A DNA stretch of 64,000 nt from Oceanobacillus salinisoli (GTDB lineage: Bacteria > Bacillota > Bacilli > Bacillales > Amphibacillaceae): contig NZ_WOFB01000005.1 in NCBI RefSeq assembly GCF_009733865.1, forward strand, positions 83,965 through 147,964. Reading direction: 5' to 3'. Shown here in pieces: positions 8,322 to 16,672 of this stretch (its first letter is position 1; every line of letters begins with the position of its first letter). The translations under genes were made by a program, and so were the position numbers. The notes under the pieces were generated by a model that saw only the letters and a program-made list of their open reading frames with translations, ran no database searches and was not told the origin of the DNA.

Positions 8322-9275
8322 TTATCTACTCCCCTTAATATAAGGCTCCCCATTTGCCTGAGGAGCCTCGGCCCGCCCAATAAACCCTGCTAAGGCAAGA
8401 ATGGTTAGAACATAAGGAGCAATTAATAAATACACCTGTGGGACATTTTCTAATAAAGGTATCCCCGCACTAACCACACTTAAGCTTTGCGCTAACCCGA
8501 AAAACAAGGCAGCTCCCATTGCACCAAGTGGATGCCATTTACCAAAAATAACAGCTGCTAAAGCCATGAACCCTTGTCCGACAATGGTTGAACCAGAAAA
8601 ATTCGATACTATGGTAAGGGCGAATACAGATCCACCCAATCCACCGAATGCACCGGACAGGATAACAGCAATATAACGCATTTTATATACTTTAATCCCA
8701 TTCGTGTCAGCAGCCATTGGATGCTCTCCAACCGCTCTCAAACGTAAGCCAAATGGTGTTTTATATAGGACATACCAAGCAACAAACGCTAAAATAATAG
8801 CAAGATAAGAAGTGACATAAATTCCTTCAAAGAATATAGGACCGATGATTGGAATATCAGACAACACAGGAATACTTGTTGTATAAAATGGTTGATCCAC
8901 CATATCGGTTTGTCCTTTCCCATACCAAACTTTGGTTAGATAAACCCCTATTCCTAAAGCGAGCATATTGATAGCAACCCCACTAACGACCTGATTGGCG
9001 TTAAAGGATACAGAAGCTACTGCATGAATAATGGAAAAAATAGCTCCAACTATGGTTGCGACTACAATAGATATCCAAGGGGTCCATGAACCTAGGACAT
9101 CTGAAAAAGTAAGATTAAAAACAATCCCTGTAAAAGCACCCATTACCATGAGTCCTTCCAATCCAATGTTGACAACACCGGATCTTTCACTAAATACTCC
9201 GCCTAAAGCTGTCAAAATAAGAGGTGCGGAATAGAACAGAACAGTAGGAATAATCGACTGCAGTGCATCAAACAT
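8322..9275 (-). CDS. nupQ: Nucleoside ABC transporter permease, NupQ-like
   Basis: A 317-residue integral membrane permease of the BMP-associated nucleoside importer family, one half of the membrane channel. It has about eight hydrophobic segments and the family-typical GGVFSERSGVVNIGLEGLM block near residue 25. Its start immediately follows the nupP stop, with AGGAGG at the end of that gene, so the two are translationally linked. The four-gene order (lipoprotein, ATPase, permease, permease) is that of B. subtilis nupNOPQ (yufNOPQ), a guanosine importer; the guanine-class riboswitch upstream supports a purine nucleoside. The symbol rests on order and family, not on a computed alignment. Confidence 0.85.
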   Translation of the reverse strand: MFDALQSIIPTVLFYSAPLILTALGGVFSERSGVVNIGLEGLMVMGAFTGIVFNLTFSDVLGSWTPWISIVVATIVGAIFSIIHAVASVSFNANQVVSGVAINMLALGIGVYLTKVWYGKGQTDMVDQPFYTTSIPVLSDIPIIGPIFFEGIYVTSYLAIILAFVAWYVLYKTPFGLRLRAVGEHPMAADTNGIKVYKMRYIAVILSGAFGGLGGSVFALTIVSNFSGSTIVGQGFMALAAVIFGKWHPLGAMGAALFFGLAQSLSVVSAGIPLLENVPQVYLLIAPYVLTILALAGFIGRAEAPQANGEPYIKGSR

Positions 9276-10325
9276 CTATTTTTCCTCCTTTTTAAAGCGA
9301 AGTATTGCCCAGCGGATCATGTAACTGGAAGCAACGAAAAAGATAATAAGAGCAATGATGATATCTACAAGCTCAGTGGGGACTCCCGCTGTAGTAGGCA
9401 TTTCCCCAGCACCTTCTTTTAATGCACCAAATAATAAGGCCGCTATTACAATACCAAATGCATGATTAGATCCTAATAGTGCTACCGCAATACCATCAAA
9501 CCCAAGATTGGTAAATCCGGACATAACAGATATTGAACCATACGTACCAAGCCCTTCCATTGCACCAGCAAGCCCAGCAAACGCACCAGCAATAACCATG
9601 GACAAGATAATATTCTTACTAACGTTCATTCCTGAATAGTTAGAAGCATGCTGATTAAAACCTACTGCCTTTAATTCATAGCCATATGTCGTCCGTTCAA
9701 TGATAAACCACATAAGAAATGCAGCAAACAAAGCAATCAAGATACCATAATGGACTCTGGAGTATAAGGTAAGACCTTGTAACCAGGCGGATGCTAATGA
9801 TGCTGTTTGCGGTATTGATTCCGTCGTCGTTTTCCCGTCCGTCAAGACACTTCTAATGATCTCATTTGTCGTGAATAAGGCAATGTAATTCATCATAATG
9901 GTTACAATTACTTCGTGAACTCCGAGTTTGGCTTTCAGTATACCCGGTAAAAATCCCCAAAGACCACCTGCAATTGCTCCAGCAAGTACACTAAGAGGTA
10001 AATGGATAATCATTGGCGCATCGATGACTAAACCAACCCATACGGCAGCCAGCCATCCAATGATAACCTGGCCTTCCGCACCAATGTTAAAAAGGCCCGT
10101 TTTAAAAGCAAATGCAACAGCAAGTCCCGTTAAAATTAATGGGGTCGTTCGCCTAATCGTTTCTCCGAGCGTATAACCATCCCCAAATGCTCCATTCCAC
10201 AATGCCACATATCCCCGAATTGGATTATGGCCTGAACCTAACATAATAATGGCACCCGCAATCAATCCAAGAAGTACGGAAATGATAGGTACTAAGATTC
10301 CAAACATTTTATTATTAGATATCAT
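9276..10325 (-). CDS. nupP: Nucleoside ABC transporter permease, NupP-like
   Basis: A 349-residue permease and partner of NupQ. It carries the FKTGLFNIGAEGQVIIG block typical of the larger BMP-family permease near residue 75 and about nine membrane segments. Its ATG overlaps the nupO stop by four bases (ATGA), and its own stop abuts the nupQ start. The C-terminus is a short basic tail (RFKKEEK), normal for the family. No defects are seen. Confidence 0.85.
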   Translation of the reverse strand: MISNNKMFGILVPIISVLLGLIAGAIIMLGSGHNPIRGYVALWNGAFGDGYTLGETIRRTTPLILTGLAVAFAFKTGLFNIGAEGQVIIGWLAAVWVGLVIDAPMIIHLPLSVLAGAIAGGLWGFLPGILKAKLGVHEVIVTIMMNYIALFTTNEIIRSVLTDGKTTTESIPQTASLASAWLQGLTLYSRVHYGILIALFAAFLMWFIIERTTYGYELKAVGFNQHASNYSGMNVSKNIILSMVIAGAFAGLAGAMEGLGTYGSISVMSGFTNLGFDGIAVALLGSNHAFGIVIAALLFGALKEGAGEMPTTAGVPTELVDIIIALIIFFVASSYMIRWAILRFKKEEK

Positions 10326-11854
10326 TGATTACGCTCACCTGCCTTCACCCTGCTACCAGCCATTAACAGCCCAAGCTCCTGTTCATTCGTTTCTTCCGGT
10401 TTTACATTAGCAACAATCTTGCCATCAAACATTACGGCTACACGATCACTGACATTCATAATTTCATCAAGTTCAAAGGATATCAGGAGAATTGCTTTCC
10501 CTTTATCACGTTCCTCAATTAACTTTTTATGAATAGATTCAATTGCTCCAACATCAAGCCCTCGCGTTGGTTGAGCAGCAATAAGTAAATCTGGAGAACG
10601 ATCGACTTCCCGCCCAATTATCGCTTTCTGCTGATTCCCACCAGACAGGGCACGAGCCTTCGTATATACACTTGGAGTACGAACATCATATTCTTTAATT
10701 AAATCTTCGGCTTTACGAAAGATTTCTTTATAATTTAATACTTTTGCTTTAGAGTAAGGTTTCTTATAGTAGGTTTGTAATACGATATTTTCGCCAATAG
10801 AGTAGTCTAAAACGAGACCATATTTGTGGCGATCCTGAGGTATATGACCTACACCACTTTCCGTTATTTTCCTTGGGGAAAAATTGGATATTTCTTTGTT
10901 ATTTACTCTAATCGATCCCGAGTTCGTTTTGGCTAAGCCAGTAATTGCCTCAATCAATTCAGATTGACCGTTACCATCCACACCAGCTATACCAACTATT
11001 TCACCAGCTTTGACTTCTAAATCTAAGCCTTTGACTAAATCCACTTTTCTGGAATCTTTCACATATAAATTTTTAATTTGAAGAACATTTTCTCCTGGCT
11101 GAGCTTCTTTCTTCTCTGTTTTAAAATGAACCTCACGACCAACCATCAATGATGCGAGTTCTGTCGCATTCGTTTCTGAAACATTGACCGTTCCAATCCC
11201 CTTCCCTTTACGAATAACCGTACATCGATCACAAACTTCCATAATTTCCTTCAATTTGTGTGTAATAAGAATGATAGATTTACCTTCTTTAACAAGGGAT
11301 CGCATGATTTCCATTAATTCACTAATCTCCTGGGGGGTTAGAACAGCAGTTGGTTCATCAAATATTAAAACTTCCGCACCACGATAGAGTGTTTTCAGTA
11401 TTTCGACACGCTGCTGCATCCCTACAGAGATATCACTAATTTTTGAATCAGGGTCTACTTTTAATCCGTAACGATCTGATAATTCTTGAATCTCTTTCCT
11501 TGCTTTTGCAATATCGATCTTCCCAAATTTATTGGTTGGTTCCTTTCCTAACACGATATTTTGCGTTACGGTAAATGGCTCTACCAGCATAAAGTGCTGA
11601 TGGACCATGCCAATGCCTAAATCATTTGCAATGTTAGGGTTCGTTATGTTGACTTTTCTATCTTTTACCCGAATTTCACCTTTTTCGGGCTGATATAAAC
11701 CAAATAATACATTCATTAATGTTGATTTCCCTGCCCCATTCTCACCTAATAGAGCATGAATCTCGCCTTTTTTTAATTGGATTGTAATGTTATCATTTGC
11801 AACAATACCAGGAAACTCTTTCCTTATATTTAACATTTCAATTGCATACTCCAA
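10322..11854 (-). CDS. nupO: Nucleoside ABC transporter ATPase, NupO-like
   Basis: A 510-residue tandem-domain ATPase powering nucleoside import. The first domain has an intact Walker A (GENGAGKST, about residues 38-46), an ISVGMQQRVEI signature and LIFDEPTAVL. The second has a degenerate Walker A (GVDGNGQSE) and a strong LSGGNQQKAI signature, the usual asymmetry in sugar- and nucleoside-importing tandem ATPases. The start is a TTG with AAAGGGTG upstream. Two hairpins separate it from nupN, which should lower its level relative to the binding protein. The stop overlaps the nupP start. Confidence 0.88.
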   Translation of the reverse strand: MEYAIEMLNIRKEFPGIVANDNITIQLKKGEIHALLGENGAGKSTLMNVLFGLYQPEKGEIRVKDRKVNITNPNIANDLGIGMVHQHFMLVEPFTVTQNIVLGKEPTNKFGKIDIAKARKEIQELSDRYGLKVDPDSKISDISVGMQQRVEILKTLYRGAEVLIFDEPTAVLTPQEISELMEIMRSLVKEGKSIILITHKLKEIMEVCDRCTVIRKGKGIGTVNVSETNATELASLMVGREVHFKTEKKEAQPGENVLQIKNLYVKDSRKVDLVKGLDLEVKAGEIVGIAGVDGNGQSELIEAITGLAKTNSGSIRVNNKEISNFSPRKITESGVGHIPQDRHKYGLVLDYSIGENIVLQTYYKKPYSKAKVLNYKEIFRKAEDLIKEYDVRTPSVYTKARALSGGNQQKAIIGREVDRSPDLLIAAQPTRGLDVGAIESIHKKLIEERDKGKAILLISFELDEIMNVSDRVAVMFDGKIVANVKPEETNEQELGLLMAGSRVKAGERNQ

Positions 11855-11918
11855 GTTTGTTCACCCTTTATCTATATGACTTCTTTCATTGAATTTGGCT
11901 GTGAAACAAAAATCACCA

Positions 11919-12012
11919 ACGAAAGAAGGCTTTTATTCAACCCCTCTTTCGTTGAAGATTTTTGCTGGTCTACCAAATGAAGTAGAGAAGGCTACATAAG
12001 CCTTCCCTACTT
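11919..12012 (-). terminator. Two stem-loops between nupN and nupO
   Basis: Reading leftward from the nupN stop: AAGTAGGGAAGGCT pairs with AGCCTTCTCTACTT (12012-11980), then CAACGAAAGA pairs with TCTTTCGTTG (11954-11919) and is followed by GTGATTTTTG. Either can act as a partial terminator or as a 3' stabiliser of the nupN message, a common way to overproduce the binding protein. Confidence 0.7.
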
Positions 12013-12016
12013 TTGT

Positions 12017-13129
12017 TTATAATGAGTCAACAAATGCCTCTAATTCATCCATAGTCTGTGGTACTTCCACTTCACCGTTAAGAATTTTTTCTTGCCAATC
12101 TTCAACAGCAGAAATGATTTCTTCTGTCATTGCTTCTTCATTGGTTGTAGCAACAGATATCCCATTTTCTTCGATACCGTATTCTATTTGTTCTCCTTCA
12201 GGGAATTCACCATTGATTCCTCTGTTGATCACGTCTTGAACGGCTACATCCACACGTTTCACCATAGACGTTAATGTAACATTATGTTCTCCAATTTGAC
12301 CTTCATCATGCTGGTCACGATCTACACCGATTACCCAGATTTCACGATCAGAATCATTTTGTTTAATGTCTTTAGCTTGGTTAAATACACCATTTCCTGT
12401 TCCACCAGCGGCATGGTAAATGACATCTACCCCACTGTCATACATGTTCGTTGCTATTAATTTTCCCTTTGCGGAATCCGTGAAAGATTCAGCATATTGT
12501 ACATCGACTTCTATGTCAGGATTCACAGATTTAACTCCTGCGATAAATCCAGATTCAAATTTCTTGATTAACGGAGAGTCAATTCCACCAACAAATCCAA
12601 CATTATTCGTTTTCGTCTTCATAGCAGCCGCTACGCCAACTAAGAATGAGCCTTCATGTTCTTTAAATAAAATACTAACCGCATTTGGAGCATCAATTAC
12701 TTCATCAACTAATGCAAAATTAGTATCTGGAAATTGTTCTGCTGCTGATTGAAGATCTTCTTTTAATTTAAATCCAACACCAAACACAAGATCATATTCG
12801 TCACGGACAAAGCGAGTGATGTTAGGCATATAATCTGCTTTCTCATCTGACTGTGCATAGTCAAAACCTTCACCTTTTGATAAACCAAGTTCTTCTCCCC
12901 AACCTTGGATACCTTCCCAAGCTGATTGGTTAAATGATTTATCATCTACACCACCTTCATCTGTAACCATCGCAACTTGATAGTCTGAAGAAGCTTCTTC
13001 ATTTTCAGATGCATTGTCTCCATTTCCTTCTGTTCCAGCATTATTATCTTCCGTTGCTCCACCACATGCCGCCAGGAACAAACCTATTGATAGAAATAAA
13101 ACAAAAAGTAAAAATATACGATTTTTCAT
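12017..13129 (-). CDS. nupN: BMP-family nucleoside-binding lipoprotein, NupN-like
   Basis: A 370-residue extracellular solute-binding lipoprotein (basic membrane protein family, PnrA-like) that captures nucleosides for the NupOPQ channel. The signal peptide ends in the lipobox LAAC with Cys22, followed by an acidic Asn/Gly/Glu-rich linker. Family motifs include MVTDEGGVDDKSFNQSAWEG near residue 54 and GVGFKLKEDLQSAAEQFPD near 115. AGGAGGG lies 6 bases before the ATG. It is the first gene of the operon, about 370 bases downstream of a purine riboswitch aptamer. Purine nucleoside specificity is inferred from that switch. Confidence 0.88.
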   Translation of the reverse strand: MKNRIFLLFVLFLSIGLFLAACGGATEDNNAGTEGNGDNASENEEASSDYQVAMVTDEGGVDDKSFNQSAWEGIQGWGEELGLSKGEGFDYAQSDEKADYMPNITRFVRDEYDLVFGVGFKLKEDLQSAAEQFPDTNFALVDEVIDAPNAVSILFKEHEGSFLVGVAAAMKTKTNNVGFVGGIDSPLIKKFESGFIAGVKSVNPDIEVDVQYAESFTDSAKGKLIATNMYDSGVDVIYHAAGGTGNGVFNQAKDIKQNDSDREIWVIGVDRDQHDEGQIGEHNVTLTSMVKRVDVAVQDVINRGINGEFPEGEQIEYGIEENGISVATTNEEAMTEEIISAVEDWQEKILNGEVEVPQTMDELEAFVDSL

Positions 13130-13308
13130 CGATTACCCTCCTATTTTCTTTTATTAGAATAATAATTTAATTTCTCGTAGTTTTTCATAAACGATGATAA
13201 AATATTCATCATGACAACTTCATGTTCCTATTCGAAAAAGCGAAAAAACTAATCTATTAAACTCCTCCTACTTTGATGGATGTATTCTATTTTCATATAA
13301 TCCTATAG

Positions 13309-13358
13309 AAAAAGCCCGAAACACATGCGTACTATGTACAAGCATGTATTTCGAGCTT
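13309..13358 (-). terminator. Strong leader terminator upstream of nupN
   Basis: On the minus strand AAGCTCGAAATACATGC pairs with GCATGTGTTTCGGGCTT (17 bases, two G-U) followed by TTTTTC. The upstream TATTTCG can pair instead with CGAAATA in the terminator's own 5' arm, forming an antiterminator. It lies about 140 bases beyond the purine aptamer and 180 bases before nupN. Confidence 0.8.
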
Positions 13359-13496
13359 AATAGACCGAAATAAGATAAACATCTATTAAAAAACACAACT
13401 TATCGTCCATTTGGGAGAAAGTCGATGTTTTACTTTTAACTATCGTCTGCAAATTTATAGATGCTGATAGTAAAAAAATAAACGTTATCCGGACTC

Positions 13497-13569
13497 GCCT
13501 TCCATAGTCAGTTTATTTACGGTAAACCGGTAGAAACTTGCAGGCCATATTCCTGCGATTATATGAAAA
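13497..13569 (-). promoter_or_regulatory. Purine riboswitch aptamer, guanine class
   Basis: On the minus strand: P1 TTTCATA/TATGGAA, then TAATC, P2 GCAGG/CCTGC with loop AATATGG, GTTTCTACC, P3 GGTTTA/TAAACT with loop CCGTAAA, and GACTATG. These are the invariant purine-switch elements. The J3/1 sequence GACTATG carries C at the discriminator position (T would mark adenine), so guanine or hypoxanthine is the expected ligand. It controls the nup nucleoside importer. A weaker stem-loop, AAATAAAC with GTTTATTT plus seven T, overlaps its 3' half. Confidence 0.93.
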
Positions 13570-13582
13570 ATGTTCGTTTTTT

Positions 13583-13611
13583 AGTATATCACCCTTTTCT
13601 CATAATGCAAA
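13583..13611 (-). promoter_or_regulatory. Promoter of the nup operon
   Basis: TTTGCA (minus strand, 13611-13606), a 17-base spacer and TATACT (13588-13583), placing the transcript start just ahead of the purine aptamer. Confidence 0.8.
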
Positions 13612-14135
13612 TGTTTTTTTATGAGAATCGAAACATGAGTTAAAATAGAAACACCTCGAATCCCTTATGAACATTAATTTTAAACACATCAAACAAATAT
13701 TTCATTCAATCAAACTTATATTTATTTAATAATTTCAAAAATAAATAATACCTTGAAAACACGAATAATGTTTATTTTTTTAAGGAATATTGTTCGTCTT
13801 TTCTGAAAACGTCTATTAAAAAATTCAAAAACTAAAGGGGCAGACACAGTTACTCTCTGAATGCGACATTACAACCCCTCCATTGTAGCCCATAACACAA
13901 ATCAAAATATACCGGAATGTCTTTATCCAGTATAACCTTATTCTCGATTACTTCCCTATTATACACTATAATCTAAACCTCTGTGCCAAAATGCTAGAGT
14001 TTTTAATTGAGAGATTTACTATTTAATGGATGTCTTATTGAATGTCCATACGGAGAGACAAATAATCGTAAATTCTACTAAATATTCCATTATATACCCA
14101 AAAAAATATTCAGATAGGCATTCATCCCTCTTCCT
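13612..14135. other. Intergenic stretch without a recognised gene
   Basis: AT-rich sequence between the nup promoter and the end of the SDR gene. I see no credible coding region, aptamer or repeat. Confidence 0.5.
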
Positions 14136-14849
14136 CTAAAACGGATTCGTCGCCCAAATTGCGGAAGTCTTAATAAACGAGCGTTGTTCAAGCTTAAGCA
14201 GGCTTACCATATATTGAGCAAGGTCTTCTGGCTGAGTAAATCTATCCGGGTCCCGCTGAGCATTATCCCTTGTCAGGTCTGTTTCCACGAGGCTTGGTGT
14301 CAGAACACTCACGCGAATATTATGACGGCGAACCTCCTGCATTAGGGCTTCACTCATGCCAATAACAGCAAATTTGGACGCACTATAGGCACTTGATCCT
14401 TCTGTCCCTTTTAGTCCGGACATGGAGGAAATGTTGATAATATCACCTTTATTTTTCTCTAACATGGTTGGTAAGACCGCTTTTGTAACATAAACCATCC
14501 CCATCAAATTCGTATCCAATAGCTTTTTCCACGTTTCGGTTGTAAGCTCCAGAAATGATCCATAGGCCCCAACCCCTGCATTGTTGATAAGAATATCAAT
14601 TGCACCAATCTCTTTTTCTATTTTTTTCACAGCACGTTCCACATCAGCTTCGTTCGATACATCAGCAGCAGCCGTAGAAAATCTCACACCTAATTCAGTT
14701 AATTCTCTTCGAACGTTATCAAAGCTGCTCTCCGACCAGGCAATGAGACCAATCTCTACCCCTTCTTTTGCAAGTTCCAATGCTGTTGCCCGTCCAATTC
14801 CTCTACTTCCCCCTGTAATTAACGCTTTTTTGCCTCGTAGGGATTGCAT
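14136..14849 (-). CDS. FabG-like short-chain dehydrogenase/reductase
   Basis: A 237-residue classical SDR, most like 3-ketoacyl-ACP reductases, acting on an NAD(P)-linked carbonyl. The nucleotide loop TGGSRGIG is at residues 12-19, NNAG near 89, catalytic Ser in NISSM and YSASK near 153. AAAGGATGG precedes the ATG. The C-terminus ending ATNPF is found in a Bacillus subgroup of FabG-like proteins that is not the essential FabG. It is a lone gene with no functional neighbour, so the substrate cannot be inferred. Confidence 0.85.
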   Translation of the reverse strand: MQSLRGKKALITGGSRGIGRATALELAKEGVEIGLIAWSESSFDNVRRELTELGVRFSTAAADVSNEADVERAVKKIEKEIGAIDILINNAGVGAYGSFLELTTETWKKLLDTNLMGMVYVTKAVLPTMLEKNKGDIINISSMSGLKGTEGSSAYSASKFAVIGMSEALMQEVRRHNIRVSVLTPSLVETDLTRDNAQRDPDRFTQPEDLAQYMVSLLKLEQRSFIKTSAIWATNPF

Positions 14850-15003
14850 ACTTATCCATCCTTTCTATGTTCTAAATGAGCCTAATATTCTTCTACAACA
14901 AATATAGCATGGATCCGGATTATTGTAGAATGATGTTGACATCATAGAAAGCTTGAATCAGAGAGCCAGGTTTATCGTTTCAGTTTGAGAAAGCAGGATT
15001 GAT

Positions 15004-15039
15004 CTAAAAAGCACCTTTTTTTAAGAAGGTGCTTTTTCA
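15004..15039. terminator. Bidirectional terminator-like hairpin
   Basis: AAAAGCACCTT and AAGGTGCTTTT form an 11-base stem with T-rich flanks on both strands. It lies 155 bases upstream of the SDR start, so no visible gene needs it in either direction; it may insulate the repeat cluster that follows. Confidence 0.6.
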
Positions 15040-15050
15040 AGTGGTCTCGG

Positions 15051-15205
15051 ACAGGTTCTACGTGACCCAATTCGATCTGCAATCATTCATAAGGGCACGT
15101 AGATGGGTTCTACGTGACCCAATTTGTCTGCAATCATTCATAAGGGCACGTAGACAGGTTCTACGTGACTCAATGTGCTCGGGAACCACTCAAAAGGGAA
15201 CGTAG
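15051..15205. repeat. Three tandem CTACGTG palindromic units
   Basis: Three head-to-tail copies of about 52 bases start at 15051, 15103 and 15154. Each begins (AC)AGGTTCTACGTGACCC or similar and ends AAGGGCACGTAG, so each folds into a hairpin with CTACGTG(A)CCC pairing to GGGCACGTAG. Copies 1 and 2 are nearly identical; copy 3 has drifted. No coding potential. This is REP-like tandem DNA. Confidence 0.8.
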
Positions 15206-15429
15206 AGGGGTCACTGTCCTAGTGTCCCCTTCAGACATAAAGGGACTAAGTTTTAGCAAAATGCGCAAGAATGGTTGTAATTGGGAGTAAATCAAACAAT
15301 ATCGACTTATTATCTTAAATAAAGCGTTTTATTCGAAACTGTTTGTACTATTTGTACAGGAATAACTGTTTTTACTGTTTGATTAGAACAAATAAAACCT
15401 ATAACATTAAATATGTTGTTCTTGACGAA

Positions 15430-15445
15430 AATGGTATACACCATT
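15430..15445 (+). promoter_or_regulatory. Possible operator before the betaine-binding gene
   Basis: AATGG and CCATT flank TATACA as a small inverted repeat, directly after a TTGACG (15422-15427) that could be a -35. An operator between -35 and start would fit osmotic or choline-responsive control, but this is inference from position only. Confidence 0.35.
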
Positions 15446-15491
15446 CATGAACAGGAGAACAGCAATATACAACAGAGGAGAGTTATACAAC

Positions 15492-16394
15492 ATGTTTAAC
15501 TTTAAATGGAAAAAATTCGGGGTAATTGCTGGTTTATCCTTATCCCTAATAGCTGCAGGTTGTGGATCCGATGAAGGAAACGCACAAACGGAAGCCAATG
15601 TTAGCGAAGAAATGGAGTATACAATTACTGGTATTGAGCCTGGTGCTGGACAATCTGAAACAAATGAAGAGGCTATATCTGCTTATGATAGCCTTAATGG
15701 CTGGGAACAGGAATTGTCTTCAACAGGCGCCATGTTATCAGAATTAAGCGAGGCTATAGATAATGAAGAGCCAATTGTCGTTAGTGCTTGGTCCCCTCAT
15801 TATATGTTTGCCAATTGGGATATAAAATACTTGGAAGATCCTAAAGGTATATTTGGGGAAGAAGAAGCCATCACAACTATCACAAGAAAAGGCTTAAAGG
15901 ATGACATGCCTGAAGCTTATACAATACTTGACCGAATCAATTGGGAACTATCAGATGTGGAAGCAGCCTTGTTAGAAGCACAAGAAAAAGAATTTGAAGA
16001 AGTAGCACAGGATTGGGTAGATGAAAATCAGGATACAGTTGCAGAATGGACAGAAGGAATAGAACCTGTAGATGGTACTTCTATAGAACTAGTTTTAACT
16101 CCTTGGGATGCTGAAACGTTTACAACAAATGTAGCAAAAATTGTATTGGAACAACAAGGTTTTAGTGTCACTCTTACACCAGTTGATCCAGCTATATTGT
16201 TTAAGGCTATAGCAACAAGTGATGCGGATGCATCTCTAGCACCATGGATGCCAGCTACGCATGGAGAATTATATGCTGAGTATGAAGGTGAATTTGAAGA
16301 TTTAGGACCGAACGTAGAAGGTGCCAAGATTGGATTAGCTGTCCCATCTTATATGGACATTAATTCTATTGAAGATTTACATCCAAAAGAATAA
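15492..16394 (+). CDS. OpuAC-type glycine betaine-binding lipoprotein
   Basis: A 300-residue substrate-binding lipoprotein for glycine betaine or a related osmoprotectant. The start at 15492 gives a lipoprotein signal (LIAAGC, Cys24) and has GAGGAG upstream. Order of motifs matches B. subtilis OpuAC: ITGIEPGAG near residue 45, SAWSPHYMF near 109, KYLEDPKG, then LTPWDAE, APWMPATHGELY and VPSYMDINSIEDL at the end. The three Trp-containing loops would form the betaine cage. No OpuAA ATPase or OpuAB permease is adjacent, so it is an orphan that must share a transporter encoded elsewhere. It is followed by its own terminator. Confidence 0.88.
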   Translation: MFNFKWKKFGVIAGLSLSLIAAGCGSDEGNAQTEANVSEEMEYTITGIEPGAGQSETNEEAISAYDSLNGWEQELSSTGAMLSELSEAIDNEEPIVVSAWSPHYMFANWDIKYLEDPKGIFGEEEAITTITRKGLKDDMPEAYTILDRINWELSDVEAALLEAQEKEFEEVAQDWVDENQDTVAEWTEGIEPVDGTSIELVLTPWDAETFTTNVAKIVLEQQGFSVTLTPVDPAILFKAIATSDADASLAPWMPATHGELYAEYEGEFEDLGPNVEGAKIGLAVPSYMDINSIEDLHPKE

Positions 16395-16521
16395 TAGCTA
16401 TTTCCATTTAGCACTATTAATCCATGCTCTTTTATGGCAGCACAAAGTGGATATACCTATACTAAGACAAAACGAACATCAATATTTGCTAATGCACCAT
16501 AGTTGACTTAAACCGAAAATT

Positions 16522-16567
16522 AAAGGACCACACATTATAGACATCTCTACTATGTGTGGTCCTTTTG
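16522..16567 (+). terminator. Terminator of the betaine-binding gene
   Basis: AAAGGACCACACAT pairs perfectly with ATGTGTGGTCCTTT across an 18-base loop, followed by TTTTG. The gap to the stop codon is about 130 bases. Confidence 0.8.
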
Positions 16568-16617
16568 TTCAGCTTAACTAAAGTTATTATACCTAAGGTT
16601 TCAGATTGATAGAAATT

Positions 16618-16655
16618 AAACGGGGTCAGACTATTAATAGGTCTGACCCCAGTTT
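16618..16655. repeat. GGGGTCAGAC palindrome
   Basis: GGGGTCAGAC and GTCTGACCCC form a perfect 10-base stem, flanked by AAAC and GTTT. It resembles the GGGTCAGTCCC hairpins at 30311, 30945 and 54777. It sits 17 bases past the MATE stop on the minus strand and may end that transcript. Confidence 0.7.
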
Positions 16656-16672
16656 AGTGCCCGAGGCTATAT

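Noticed and set aside
13141..13212. A 23-codon leader peptide (ATGATG start) whose TAG overlaps the nupN ribosome site
   Set aside because: It has only a weak ribosome site and no run of regulatory codons. The overlap is suggestive of coupling, but not enough to call a gene.
13381..13480. A second aptamer between the purine riboswitch and the distal terminator
   Set aside because: Several short stems (ACTATC/GATAGT, AAACATC/GATGTTT) can be drawn, but they match no known class and the pairings are alternative, so only the terminator/antiterminator is called.
15492..16394. Circular permutation of the betaine-binding protein relative to ProX
   Set aside because: The domain order is the same as in B. 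subtilis OpuAC, so this is the normal form of its family and not a new rearrangement.
16618..16655. Dedicated operator of the MarR-MATE operon
   Set aside because: It is at the 3' end of the operon and its arms match a dispersed repeat family, so it is listed as a repeat or terminator.
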